Positions 18,142-28,869 of a stretch of DNA of 64,000 bases are shown here, piece after piece. The notes under the pieces were generated by a model. That model ran no database searches and was not told the origin of the DNA. It saw only the letters and a list, made by a program, of their open reading frames with translations. Position numbers and translations under genes: made by a program. The number at the start of each line of letters is the position of its first letter. The first letter of the stretch is position 1. The stretch covers positions 62,001 through 126,000 of the forward strand of contig JABWCE010000003.1 of the NCBI GenBank assembly GCA_013359235.1. Direction: 5' to 3'. Source of the DNA: Bacteroidota bacterium (lineage in GTDB: Bacteria; Bacteroidota; Bacteroidia; NS11-12g; UBA9320).

Positions 18142-19174
18142 GAGGATCTAGTATTGAATACAAAATATCAACTGCTATATTTACAAATACAAAAATGAGA
18201 GCAACAACGATTACTGCTCCCATTACAAGAGGTAAATCAGAATTATCAAGGGCATCAACTGTTATTTTTCCAAGTCCTTTCCAATTGAAAATAAATTCAA
18301 CAAAAAATGTGCCTGTGAGAAGTGAAGCAAACCAACCTGAAATAGATGTAACAACGGGAATCAGCGAATTTCTTAATACATGTTTTGTGACAATTTTTGT
18401 TTTAGATAATCCTTTGGCTTTTGCTGTTCTAATGTAATCTCGAGGCAAAACATCAAGAACTGATGCTCGTGTAAGCTGGCTGAAAATAGATAATGGCCTG
18501 ATTCCGAGTGCAAGGGTAGGTAAAATTAAATTTTTTAATACAAATATTTCTCCTCTGAAAGGGTCTAAATCATTGTAGTTGCCAGTCATATTTAAGCCCG
18601 TGTATTTACTCAGAACAAACCCTAATAACCAAGCCAAAATTATAGCTACAAAAAATGATGGTAAAGAAATACCTGTGGTTGAAATAAATAAGATAAGTCT
18701 ATCAACCCAAGTATCTTTTTTAACTGCTGCAAGGCATCCTAAAAAAACACCTGCAATCGTAGCGAGTAAAATTGATGAGACTGCCAATATTAATGTACCT
18801 GTGAAGGCTTCTTTTATAATTGTATTTACTTGTTTGCCTGTTTGAAAAGAACGGCGTAAATACGGAATTTTTAAAACTATTTTATTACCTCCCAAACTTA
18901 TTAATTGAATTTTTGAAACATTTATTTCTTTCAAATCCTTGTAAACCGAAACAAAAGATACATCATTAATATAATACAGATATTGTGTTTTTATAGGTTT
19001 ATCAAGTCCAAATTCTTTTTTAATTGCTTCTTTTGTTTTTTCGTCGCTTCGCTGCCCGGTGGCAAGTTCGTCGGGGCTTGGAAAAGAAAAGCTGAAAATA
19101 AAAAATACTATAGTAGCAACGCTGTAATAAATTAACAACCCATATAGTAATTTTTTGAAAAAATAGCCTGCCAT
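18125..19174 (-). CDS. OppB/DppB-type ABC transporter permease
   Basis: The 349-residue protein has an N-terminal transmembrane helix (about 8-30), a periplasmic stretch of roughly 100 residues, and then the five-helix BPD_transp_1 core. The ATPase-coupling EAA loop reads DYIRTAKAKGLSKTKIV. The closing helix ends in DPRV, as in OppB. It would form half of the channel of a peptide or nickel importer. No OppC, ATPase or binding-protein gene is adjacent; it sits between eno and aroK. The partners must be elsewhere. Confidence 0.9.
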   Translation of the reverse strand: MAGYFFKKLLYGLLIYYSVATIVFFIFSFSFPSPDELATGQRSDEKTKEAIKKEFGLDKPIKTQYLYYINDVSFVSVYKDLKEINVSKIQLISLGGNKIVLKIPYLRRSFQTGKQVNTIIKEAFTGTLILAVSSILLATIAGVFLGCLAAVKKDTWVDRLILFISTTGISLPSFFVAIILAWLLGFVLSKYTGLNMTGNYNDLDPFRGEIFVLKNLILPTLALGIRPLSIFSQLTRASVLDVLPRDYIRTAKAKGLSKTKIVTKHVLRNSLIPVVTSISGWFASLLTGTFFVEFIFNWKGLGKITVDALDNSDLPLVMGAVIVVALIFVFVNIAVDILYSILDPRVTLE

Positions 19175-19182
19175 TTTTATAA

Positions 19183-19214
19183 ATAATAAAAAAAATCAGA
19201 CTTGAAAAAAGTCT
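19183..19214 (-). terminator. Weak terminator after enolase
   Basis: AGACTT-GAAAA-AAGTCT (19198-19214) forms a six-bp stem; the minus strand continues with a run of eight T. It would let some transcripts continue into the permease gene. Confidence 0.45.
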
Positions 19215-19215
19215 A

Positions 19216-21622
<2,407 letters not shown>

Positions 21623-21638
21623 TTATTTATTTTTTTTG

Positions 21639-21646
21639 CAAAAATA
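21639..21646 (-). promoter_or_regulatory. -7 promoter box of carA
   Basis: TATTTTTG on the minus strand lies 16 bases upstream of the TTG start. Confidence 0.5.
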
Positions 21647-21752
21647 TAAAAATAGCTTATTTCATAAATAAACATTTTATTAATATTTAAAAAAATCAAA
21701 ACTATTTAAACGGTTGAACAAGTTTTTATGTTTATATAGGATTTAAAGGCTT

Positions 21753-23150
21753 TTACAGTCCTATTTCTTTACTTTTTGTTTTTAAAAAATCAAGTGCTTC
21801 GCGATAATCATTTTTTATCAACCCATCGAGTATTGCATCTTTTAACGAATTTTTCAAAATTCCTACTTCACGTCCTGCACTTATTCCGAATATTTTCATA
21901 ATTTCATTTCCGTCTATCGGAGGTTGCCAGTTTCTTATTCTATCTCTTTGCTCGAGGTCTATTACTTTTTGTTCAACTACATTAAGGTTTTTTTCAAATT
22001 GCTTTTGTTTGTATTCGTTTTTGGTTGTTATATCTGCTTTGCAAAGTAAAAGCAAGCTGTCAATATCTTCACCGGCATCAAACATAAGTCGCCTTACTGC
22101 CGAGTCGGTAACATTATCTTGTGCAATTACAATTGGTCGCAGGTGCATTTTTACCATTTTTTCAACAAACTTCATTTTTTCGTTTAATGGCAATCGCATT
22201 TTTTTAAATATATTTTTAACCATTCTGGCTCCTTTGTCTTCGTGCCCGTGAAATGTCCAGCCTTCGCCTTTTACAAACTTTTTGGTTAATGGTTTTGCAA
22301 TATCATGCAATAATGCAGACCATCTTAACCATAAATCATTACTTGCCTTGCAAACATTGTCTATTACTTGCAAAGTATGATAAAAATTGTCTTTATGAGA
22401 AATTCCATCAATAGTATCAACACCTTTAAGATTTTCTAATTCGGGCAAAATATATTTGAGCATTCCGGTATCAAACATAAGTTTTAAGCCTACTGATGGC
22501 TTAGGTGAAAGCAAAATTTTATTAAATTCATCACTCACACGCTCCATAGAAACTATTGTGATTCTTTCGGCACAATTTACAATACCCTCAAAAGTTTTAT
22601 TTTCAATTTCAAAGCCTAATTGCGAAGCAAATCTCACAGCCCTCATCATTCTCAAAGGGTCATCGTTAAAGGTAATTATTGGGTCAAGCGGTGTTTTAAT
22701 AATTCCTTTATCAATATCTTTTATTCCTCCAAATAAATCAGTAATTTCACCAAAGCTCTCGGCATTCATGCTTATAGCCAAAGCATTTATTGTAAAATCG
22801 CGACGGCTAAGGTCATCTTTAAAAGTTCCGGGCTTAACAATTGGGTTTCTGCTGTTTGAATTATAAGATTCTTTTCTTGCACCTACAAATTCCACATCAA
22901 GTTCATTGATTTTTACCATTGCTGTACCAAAATTTTTAAAAACTACAACTTCAGGTTTTGGATTGTATTTTTCTGCAAGTTTGTTTGCAAAAACAATTCC
23001 ATCGCCAATAAGCATAAAATCTATATCTTTTGATGGTCTGTTTAAAATAATATCGCGAACATATCCGCCTACAAGATATGTTTTAATATTACTTTCGGAA
23101 GCAGTTTGCTTAACTCTTTCAAAAATTTCTTCATGCAATTGAACAAACAT
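21753..23150 (-). CDS. tRNA nucleotidyltransferase (CCA-adding) with HD domain
   Basis: A 465-residue class II nucleotidyltransferase. The active site has YLVGGYVRDIIL and the carboxylates in KDIDFML; RRDFTINAL and RMMRAVRFASQLGF mark the neck region. The middle holds an HD phosphohydrolase domain (WSALLHDIAKP, FHGHEDKGA). It adds or repairs the 3' CCA of tRNAs, and the tRNA-Gln gene in this window lacks an encoded CCA, so the cell needs it. A -7 box ends five bases before the ATG. Confidence 0.92.
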   Translation of the reverse strand: MFVQLHEEIFERVKQTASESNIKTYLVGGYVRDIILNRPSKDIDFMLIGDGIVFANKLAEKYNPKPEVVVFKNFGTAMVKINELDVEFVGARKESYNSNSRNPIVKPGTFKDDLSRRDFTINALAISMNAESFGEITDLFGGIKDIDKGIIKTPLDPIITFNDDPLRMMRAVRFASQLGFEIENKTFEGIVNCAERITIVSMERVSDEFNKILLSPKPSVGLKLMFDTGMLKYILPELENLKGVDTIDGISHKDNFYHTLQVIDNVCKASNDLWLRWSALLHDIAKPLTKKFVKGEGWTFHGHEDKGARMVKNIFKKMRLPLNEKMKFVEKMVKMHLRPIVIAQDNVTDSAVRRLMFDAGEDIDSLLLLCKADITTKNEYKQKQFEKNLNVVEQKVIDLEQRDRIRNWQPPIDGNEIMKIFGISAGREVGILKNSLKDAILDGLIKNDYREALDFLKTKSKEIGL

Positions 23151-23155
23151 CGTGG

Positions 23156-23163
23156 CAAAATTA
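23156..23163 (-). promoter_or_regulatory. -7 promoter box of the CCA-adding enzyme gene
   Basis: TAATTTTG on the minus strand, five bases (CCACG) before the ATG at 23150. Confidence 0.6.
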
Positions 23164-23287
23164 AAATTGATATTTGTTTATCCCAAACAATTAGGCTTTA
23201 GCTCAATAATATTTTATTTTGTAATTCTTTTAAGTATTTATTGAAATTGATTTTGTGATAAATAATTTCACTAATGATAATTCTTAT

Positions 23288-23295
23288 TAGTTTTG
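23288..23295 (+). promoter_or_regulatory. -7 promoter box of the NAD(P)H-hydrate repair gene
   Basis: TAGTTTTG fits TAnnTTTG and ends six bases before the ATG at 23302, which argues for that start over an in-frame TTG at 23293 inside the box. Confidence 0.6.
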
Positions 23296-23301
23296 TTGCA
23301 A

Positions 23302-24783
23302 ATGTTACCGGTTTATAATGCTTCCGAAATAAAAAATTGGGATAATTTCACAATTGAAAATGAGCCAATAAGTTCTACAAACTTGATGGAAAGAGCGGCT
23401 AATGCTTGTGTAGAGTGGATAGTAAAGCATATTAGCCACGAATTTAAAATAAATATTTTTGCCGGAAATGGAAATAACGGAGGTGATGGTTTTGCAATTG
23501 GTCGTTTGCTATTGCATTATAATTACAAAGTAGCTTTTTATTTTAAAAAATCTGAAAATAGAACATCCGACAATTTAATAAACCTTAAAAAAATTGAGGA
23601 TTTAAATCCTACATTGCTAAATATTTTAAATGACAACTCTCGATTCGAATTTAATGAAAACGATATAATACTCGATTGCATTTTTGGGGTGGGTTTCAAG
23701 CCTCCAATTGATAATTTTTGGAATAAAATCATTAATTCTATTAATAATACTGGTTGTAAAATAATAAGTATAGATATGCCTTCGGGCTTATTATCAGAGC
23801 CAGCCAATGGTTTTGTACCCGACAAAAACACTATTGTTCAAGCGTGGCATACTCTTACTTTTCAAGTACCAAAACTAAGTTTGCTTTTGCCCGGATGGGG
23901 CGATTTTGCAGGAAATTTTACAGTTATAAATATTAATCTTAAAGAAAAATTTAAAGAAACTAATCTTTCAAAAATAAATTACTTTACAATAGATGATGCC
24001 AAGAAAAAATTAATTAAAAGAACAAAATTTTCGCATAAAGGCACTTATGGTCATGCTTTGATAATAGCAGGAAGCGAGCAAAAATGCGGAGCGGCAATTT
24101 TGTGTTCAAAAGCTTGCTTAAAAAGTGGTGCGGGTTTGGTAACTGCTGTCTCAAATAAAATATGCAATACAAGTTTGTTTTTATCAGTTCCCGAAGTTAT
24201 GCAAAACGACGGTTTTGATGACATTGAAAAATACAATGCAATTGGCATTGGTCCAGGTATAGGATTTGATGTTTTTGCTGTTGAAATTGTAAAAAATATT
24301 ATTACAAAAACATCAGTACCACTTGTGATAGATGCTGATGCAATTGCAATTTTAAGAAAACACAATCTAAAGATACCCGAAAACTCAATTATTACGCCTC
24401 ACCCCAAGGAGTTTGACAATTTTGCGGGAAACTCTCAAAACTCTTTTGAAAGATATCAAAAAGCTATGAAAATGGCTCAAGAACTTAAAATCACTATTGT
24501 ATTAAAAGGAGCAAATACAGCTATATTTTTTAATGATGGTTCAGTAGTTTTTAATAGTAGCGGAAACCCGGGAATGGCTACTGCCGGCAGTGGTGATGTA
24601 CTTACAGGAATTATTACTTCATTGGCTTGTCAAAAATACAATTTAAAAGATGCTGCAACTTTGGGAGTGTTTATTCATGGAATGGCAGGAGATTTGGCTG
24701 CCTCATACAATTCTTTAACAGGGCTAAGTGCTATGGATATTATAGATTTTCTTAACCCTGTTTTTAAAGAATTGGAAAATTAA
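23302..24783 (+). CDS. nnr: Bifunctional NAD(P)H-hydrate epimerase / ADP-dependent dehydratase
   Basis: The protein of about 493 residues joins a YjeF_N epimerase domain (1-210) with FAGNGNNGGDGFAIGR and DCIFGVGF to a ribokinase-like dehydratase domain (220-493) with KGTYGHALIIAGS, TPHPKEF, and the phosphate-binding GNPGMATAGSGDVLTG. Together they repair hydrated NADH and NADPH. The start is the ATG at 23302; an in-frame TTG at 23293 falls within the promoter box. The gene is divergent from the CCA-adding enzyme and convergent with yceI. Confidence 0.95.
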   Translation: MLPVYNASEIKNWDNFTIENEPISSTNLMERAANACVEWIVKHISHEFKINIFAGNGNNGGDGFAIGRLLLHYNYKVAFYFKKSENRTSDNLINLKKIEDLNPTLLNILNDNSRFEFNENDIILDCIFGVGFKPPIDNFWNKIINSINNTGCKIISIDMPSGLLSEPANGFVPDKNTIVQAWHTLTFQVPKLSLLLPGWGDFAGNFTVININLKEKFKETNLSKINYFTIDDAKKKLIKRTKFSHKGTYGHALIIAGSEQKCGAAILCSKACLKSGAGLVTAVSNKICNTSLFLSVPEVMQNDGFDDIEKYNAIGIGPGIGFDVFAVEIVKNIITKTSVPLVIDADAIAILRKHNLKIPENSIITPHPKEFDNFAGNSQNSFERYQKAMKMAQELKITIVLKGANTAIFFNDGSVVFNSSGNPGMATAGSGDVLTGIITSLACQKYNLKDAATLGVFIHGMAGDLAASYNSLTGLSAMDIIDFLNPVFKELEN

Positions 24784-24798
24784 AAATTTTATTTTCGA

Positions 24799-25347
24799 TT
24801 ATGCTTTAACGAGTTCTATCTCGCCAAATAGTTTTACTTCGTCGCTTACCAATACACCTCCTGTTTCAAGCCCTGCATTCCAAGTTAAATTCCAATCACT
24901 TCGATTAATTTTACCATTGAAATTAAACCCTGCTCTTTCATTTCCCCAAGGGTCCTTTCCTATGCCTCCAAATTCTAATTCTAATTTAACTTCTTTTGAA
25001 ATCTCTTTAATTGTCAAATTGCCGTAAAGCAAATAGTTTTCATCTTTCAGATGTTCAACTTTTGTTGCTTCAAATTTTAATGACGGAAAATTTTCGCAAT
25101 CAAAAAAATCAGCTCCTTTAAGATGAGCATCTCTCTGCTCGCTATCAGTATTTATTGAACTTGTATCTGCAATAAATTCAATTTTTGATTTTGTAAAATC
25201 TAAACTTTCAGTTTCTACTTTAAGACTGTACCTTTCAAAAAATCCCGATACGTTTGAAATCATCATGTGCCTCACTTTGAAGCCAATTTCGCTGTGCGAA
25301 GAATCAATGTTCCAAGAAATTGTGTTTGTTTGTGCTGTTGTTGTCAT
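24799..25347 (-). CDS. YceI family protein
   Basis: A 182-residue protein of the YceI lipocalin-like family. It opens with WNIDSSHSEIGFKVRHMMI, the family signature, and has SGFFERYSL, NTDSEQRDAHLKGADFFDCENFPSLKFEA and FGGIGKDPWGNERAGF in order. Relatives bind isoprenoids or amphiphiles and often respond to stress. There is no signal peptide, so this form is cytoplasmic, as in many Bacteroidota. Two TTGAC-N4-GTTAA boxes lie upstream, next to a Crp/Fnr-family gene on the same strand, so it is a likely target of that regulator. Confidence 0.92.
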   Translation of the reverse strand: MTTTAQTNTISWNIDSSHSEIGFKVRHMMISNVSGFFERYSLKVETESLDFTKSKIEFIADTSSINTDSEQRDAHLKGADFFDCENFPSLKFEATKVEHLKDENYLLYGNLTIKEISKEVKLELEFGGIGKDPWGNERAGFNFNGKINRSDWNLTWNAGLETGGVLVSDEVKLFGEIELVKA

Positions 25348-25366
25348 AATATTTTATTTTTTTATA

Positions 25367-25374
25367 CAAAATTC
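25367..25374 (-). promoter_or_regulatory. Candidate -7 box of yceI (one mismatch)
   Basis: GAATTTTG on the minus strand differs from TAnnTTTG at its first base. It lies about 20 bases before the ATG, and box 1 of the operator pair would be centred near -42 of the resulting start. Confidence 0.35.
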
Positions 25375-25397
25375 AGTATAAATGAGGCTCTAATACA

Positions 25398-25434
25398 TTG
25401 ACAAACGTTAATAAATTATATTGACATAAGTTAA
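25398..25434. promoter_or_regulatory. Twin Crp/Fnr-like boxes upstream of yceI
   Basis: TTGACAAACGTTAA (25398-25411) and TTGACATAAGTTAA (25421-25434) share TTGACA-NA-NGTTAA and are imperfect TTGAC-N4-GTTAA palindromes spaced 23 bp apart, about two helical turns. The geometry matches Crp/Fnr superfamily boxes. Role is inferred. Confidence 0.55.
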
Positions 25435-25526
25435 GACATTTCTTAAAAAATATCAATTAATTTACCATTAAAAAATATAATTTCTTAAAATTAAACATTA
25501 TAAAAAATATGGAATTGAAAAATAAA

Positions 25527-26099
25527 TTATTTTATATTTCGTCTTATTCTGCTAAGACTTTCGGGTGCTATTCCAAGATACGATGCAATAGTTTTCAAAG
25601 GTACACGATTGCTAATTTCGGGATATTTATTTGTAAAAGTCAAATATCTTTCTTCTGCCGTTCCACCCAGCATACTGTTTAATCTGCGTTGGTTGGCAAT
25701 GTAATTATTTTCGAGCATTAGCCTCATATACCTTTCAAATTGTGGAACATTTTTAAAAATTTCTTCTCTATTTGCCAAATCCATAATCAGCATCTCGCAA
25801 TTTTCTATTGCTTCAATATTGTACATAGCTGGCAAACCTGTTAAAAAACTGAATAAATCTGTTACCCACCATCCTTCTATGGATATTTGATAGATAAGTT
25901 CATTCCCATTATTATCAATAGTATAGGTTTTCAAACAACCTTTGGTAACAAATCCTGTATGAAATGAAATATTGCCTTCTTGCAGGAAAAATTGCCTTTT
26001 TAAAAGTTTTTTTTGTTTAAAATTTTGAGAAATTATCTTCTTATCGCTTTCTGAAAGAAATATTGTTTTTGAAAGATTTTCAAATAGAAATTCAAACAT
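25527..26099 (-). CDS. Crp/Fnr family transcriptional regulator
   Basis: A 190-residue regulator with an N-terminal cyclic-nucleotide-type beta-roll (about 25-115; FFLQEGNISFHTGFVTKG) and a C-terminal helix-turn-helix (VPLKTIASYLGIAPESLSRIRR). The recognition helix keeps the E-x-x-S-R contacts of FNR-type proteins. It lacks the FNR iron-sulfur cysteines and the phosphate-binding cassette of CRP, as usual for Bacteroidota members, so its signal is unknown. yceI lies downstream on the same strand. A 32-bp palindrome lies just upstream of the start. Confidence 0.9.
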   Translation of the reverse strand: MFEFLFENLSKTIFLSESDKKIISQNFKQKKLLKRQFFLQEGNISFHTGFVTKGCLKTYTIDNNGNELIYQISIEGWWVTDLFSFLTGLPAMYNIEAIENCEMLIMDLANREEIFKNVPQFERYMRLMLENNYIANQRRLNSMLGGTAEERYLTFTNKYPEISNRVPLKTIASYLGIAPESLSRIRRNIK

Positions 26100-26112
26100 T
26101 TTAGCTATACTT

Positions 26113-26144
26113 ATTTATATGGAATTACCTAATTCCATATAAAT
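26113..26144. promoter_or_regulatory. 32-bp perfect palindrome before the Crp/Fnr gene
   Basis: Two 15-base arms (ATTTATATGGAATTA and its complement) flank a CC spacer. It lies 14 bp upstream of the regulator ATG and 11 bp past the L25 stop codon. No T-run follows on the minus strand, so it looks more like an operator than a terminator, though it could do both. Confidence 0.55.
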
Positions 26145-26154
26145 TTGTTGAAAA

Positions 26155-26745
26155 TTATTCAGATTTTGATTCTGCACTTTTGTCGGCATCGCTGCTCATG
26201 CTGGCTCTTGTTACCGAACATGACACTACCGAATTGGCTTTGGTATCCAAAAGTTCAATACCATCAATTTTAATGTCACCAACTCTGATATTTTGACCAA
26301 TTTCAAGTTTATCAATATTTACATTTATAGTATCGGGCATATTTTTTATTAGTCCTTTAACTTCTAATTTTTTAATTTTAAGATTTATTTTTCCCCCTGC
26401 TCTTACTCCGGGTGCATTACCTGTAAGGCTTACCGGAATTGATAAAGTTATAGGTTTATCGGGCGAAACAATCATAAAATCAGCATGAACTATTGCTTCG
26501 TTTACAGGATGAAACTGTATATCTTGCAATTTTGCCAAATATTTTTCATCTCCTAAATTCAAATATACAAGGTAAGTGTTTGGTGTATATACCAAATTTT
26601 TAAAATCGTGTTCGTAAATGCTGAAAATTTTATTAATATTATTACCATAAACTACACAAGGCACTTTGCCTTCATTTCTCAAGGTGTTTGTTGCCTTTTT
26701 TCCAAGCTCATTTCTGAGTTCTCCTTTTAAAACAATTGTTTTCAT
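26155..26745 (-). CDS. rplY: 50S ribosomal protein L25/general stress protein CTC
   Basis: At 196 residues this is the long CTC form: an N-terminal L25 domain (about 1-90; LRNELGKKATNTLRNEGKVPCVVYG) that binds 5S rRNA and a C-terminal beta domain (about 95-180; SLTGNAPGVRAGGKINLKIKKLEVKG). A Ser/Asp/Glu tail ends the protein. It lies 14 bp after prs on the same strand and below tRNA-Gln, a common Bacteroidota order. Confidence 0.95.
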   Translation of the reverse strand: MKTIVLKGELRNELGKKATNTLRNEGKVPCVVYGNNINKIFSIYEHDFKNLVYTPNTYLVYLNLGDEKYLAKLQDIQFHPVNEAIVHADFMIVSPDKPITLSIPVSLTGNAPGVRAGGKINLKIKKLEVKGLIKNMPDTINVNIDKLEIGQNIRVGDIKIDGIELLDTKANSVVSCSVTRASMSSDADKSAESKSE

Positions 26746-26759
26746 ATTTTCTTTTTCTA

Positions 26760-27734
26760 TTATATTTTTAATTTATGTTGAAATACTTGTTCAATACTGA
26801 ATAGCGAACTTATTGAAGCATTATCGCATATATTTCTTATTGCATTAGCAAAAAGTGGTGCTGTACTCAAAGTTCTTATTTTGCTGCTAATACCTTCTTT
26901 TACAGGAATTGTATCTGTAAGAATTACTTCAGACAAAACTGATTTTTCAATATTTTCATAAGCTTTACCCGACAAAACGGGGTGAGTACAAACTGCCCTT
27001 ACGCTATTGGCACCATTTTCTTTAAGCAACATTGCAGCTTTACATAGGGTATTTGCAGTATCACATATATCATCTACCAATACTATATCATAGCCTTTTA
27101 CATCTCCGATAATTGTCATTGATGCTACTTCGTTTGCTATTTTTCTCTCTTTATCGCAAATTACCATTTCCACATTTAAAGCCTGAGCATAAAACCTAAC
27201 TCTTTTTGAAGCTCCAACATCAGGAGCTGCTACTTTCAACTTTTTTAGTTTCAGACTTTGTATATATGGAATAAAAATAACGGATGAATCGAGGTGGTCA
27301 ACAGGTATGTTAAAAAATCCTTGAATTTGTGGAGCATGCAGATCCATTGTAATGACTCTGTCAGCACCTACGGCAGTAAGAATATCTGCAATCATTTTAG
27401 CCGCAATTGGCACTCTTGGTTTGTCTTTTCTATCTTGCCTTGCCAAACCATAGTATGGAATAACAGCAATAACTTTGTGTGCTGATGCACGCTTTGCAGC
27501 ATCAATCATCATACACAATTCTATTAAATTATCTTGTGGAGGAAAAGTAGATTGAATTATAAAAATATCACATCCTCTTACAGATTCATTAATACTTGGT
27601 TGAAATTCACCATCACTGTATTGCGAACAAATAGATTCGCCAAGTGGTTGCCCGAATTCCAGAGCTATTTTCTCAGAAAGATATCTGGAAGCTCTACCTG
27701 TAAATAATTTTACTTTGTTAAATCTGTTTTCCAT
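26760..27734 (-). CDS. prs: Ribose-phosphate pyrophosphokinase
   Basis: The 324-residue enzyme makes PRPP from ribose 5-phosphate and ATP for nucleotide, histidine and NAD synthesis. Family motifs: ELCMMIDAAKRASAHKVIAVIPYYGLARQDRK-type region around 75-105, DLHAPQIQGFF, DVGASKRVRFYA, and the PRPP loop VLVDDICDTANT. The start ATG at 27734 lies 52 bp after the tRNA-Gln gene. It probably shares that gene's promoter. Confidence 0.96.
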   Translation of the reverse strand: MENRFNKVKLFTGRASRYLSEKIALEFGQPLGESICSQYSDGEFQPSINESVRGCDIFIIQSTFPPQDNLIELCMMIDAAKRASAHKVIAVIPYYGLARQDRKDKPRVPIAAKMIADILTAVGADRVITMDLHAPQIQGFFNIPVDHLDSSVIFIPYIQSLKLKKLKVAAPDVGASKRVRFYAQALNVEMVICDKERKIANEVASMTIIGDVKGYDIVLVDDICDTANTLCKAAMLLKENGANSVRAVCTHPVLSGKAYENIEKSVLSEVILTDTIPVKEGISSKIRTLSTAPLFANAIRNICDNASISSLFSIEQVFQHKLKI

Positions 27735-27786
27735 TTTGTTTTACTGTCGTCTGATTATTTTTTGCAGACTATCATAAACTTTTAAG

Positions 27787-27859
27787 TTGTCCGACTAGGG
27801 GTCGAACCTAGACTCTTCTGGACCAAAACCAGACGTGTTGCCAGTTACACTATCGGACA
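27787..27859 (-). tRNA. tRNA-Gln (anticodon TTG)
   Basis: Read on the minus strand: acceptor arms TGTCCGA and TCGGACA pair perfectly, the anticodon stem TCTGG/CCAGA encloses TTTTGGT with TTG at positions 34-36, and the T-arm is CTAGG-TTCGACC-CCTAG. The discriminator is A and no CCA is encoded. A TATTTTTG box (27869-27876) lies nine bases upstream. Confidence 0.96.
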
Positions 27860-27868
27860 ATAAGGCTG

Positions 27869-27876
27869 CAAAAATA
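27869..27876 (-). promoter_or_regulatory. -7 promoter box of the tRNA-Gln-prs-L25 unit
   Basis: TATTTTTG on the minus strand ends nine bases before the mature tRNA 5' end. Confidence 0.6.
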
Positions 27877-28204
27877 TTACTTTTTTTTAAAAATTTTATG
27901 TCTGAATTTATTTTTTTAAATTAAATTACAATCACTAATGTTTTTGATAAAAAAATTGGCAAAAATGCAATTTAGAACGAATTTAAATAAAGGTATTTTT
28001 GTTAAGTTTATAGTAAAAATAATTTTAAAACTACACCTGAATATAATACCATTAATATAATAAAAAATCATATACAAAACCTTGATCTTATATTGTTTAA
28101 TGTATTTTTTAATAATATTTTTTATTAACTACTTTTGATAAACCACAAAACAATTAATATATAAAAAAAAAGAGTTTTTAATTCAAGAATTTGGAAAAAA
28201 ACAA

Positions 28205-28224
28205 AACATGATTTTTCTCATGTT
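28205..28224. promoter_or_regulatory. Crp/Fnr-type palindrome upstream of the nar operon
   Basis: AACATGA-TTTTTC-TCATGTT is a perfect 7+7 palindrome with a six-base spacer, the GA-N6-TC geometry of Crp/Fnr operators. Its centre (28214.5) is about 41 bp upstream of the start expected from the -7 box at 28244, the position of class II activator sites. Confidence 0.6.
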
Positions 28225-28251
28225 GCAGTATTTAATGTAAATATACTTTTG
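28223..28251 (+). promoter_or_regulatory. Promoter of the nar operon
   Basis: TTG (28223-28225), 18 bases, then TACTTTTG (28244-28251), matching the Bacteroidota -33/-7 pattern. The -33 element touches the palindrome. The ATG is 27 bases downstream. Confidence 0.65.
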
Positions 28252-28278
28252 CCTAAAATATTTTATAGAATTTAAACA

Positions 28279-28851
28279 ATGAAATCAAAAATCATTTCGT
28301 CATTATTAGCAGTTGTACTGTTAATTTCATTTAGTTACAAAAGTGATGCACAAAACGCAGGAGAGGAATCATTCAAACAAATTTGTTCGGCTTGCCATAC
28401 AGTAGGAGGCGGTAAACTTGTAGGACCCGATTTGAAAAACACTACTCAAAGACATACCGAAGACTGGTTGATTAGCTTTATCAAATCATCACAATCATTA
28501 ATAAAAAGCGGAGATAAATATGCCGACTCTATCTTTAATGCATATAATAAAGTTGTAATGCCCGACCAAACTACGCTTGACGATGCAAAGATTAAAGAAA
28601 TTTTAACATACATTTCTGATAAAAGCGAAGGCAAATCAACTGCTTCGGCTGCTGCACCAACAGTAACCAATGCAGGCGATACATCTGCAGATGGAACAAA
28701 AAACAATGATTCTCTTTACACTACTACAAATATTATATTGTTCAGCATTATAATATTTTTAATGATAGTTATAGTTTTTTTATCAAGAGTTATCAAAAAA
28801 CTATCAAACCAATTGATGGATTTTTACAGCAGTGACAGATCGTTTTATTAA
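28279..28851 (+). CDS. Membrane-anchored monoheme cytochrome c, first gene of nar operon
   Basis: The 190-residue protein has a signal peptide (to about residue 25), a class I cytochrome c domain with heme site CSACH (36-40) and axial methionine in VVMPDQ, a Ser/Ala/Thr linker, and a C-terminal transmembrane helix (about 151-172). It should sit on the periplasmic face of the inner membrane. Its heme domain is very similar to the first domain of the next gene, about 60 of 87 positions by eye, so the two arose by duplication. It probably passes electrons to or from NarGHI, as NarC does in Thermus. Confidence 0.9.
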   Translation: MKSKIISSLLAVVLLISFSYKSDAQNAGEESFKQICSACHTVGGGKLVGPDLKNTTQRHTEDWLISFIKSSQSLIKSGDKYADSIFNAYNKVVMPDQTTLDDAKIKEILTYISDKSEGKSTASAAAPTVTNAGDTSADGTKNNDSLYTTTNIILFSIIIFLMIVIVFLSRVIKKLSNQLMDFYSSDRSFY

Positions 28852-28869
28852 AAATTATAAGAAAAAATT

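Larger units (their letters stand above)
27861..28278. other. 418-bp AT-rich intergenic region between tRNA-Gln and the nar operon
   Basis: No gene is seen here. The left end holds the tRNA promoter box (27869-27876, minus strand). The right end holds the nar palindrome and promoter (28205-28251). The middle, about 27880-28200, is very AT-rich, and I see no further structure beyond simple A and T runs. Confidence 0.7.

Noticed and set aside
22456..22866. 136-codon open frame antisense to the CCA-adding enzyme gene
   Set aside because: Antisense shadow with no promoter box and no recognisable domain.
27880..28200. Possible small RNA or gene in the AT-rich spacer before nar
   Set aside because: Only homopolymer runs and no frame, box or stable hairpin that stands out.
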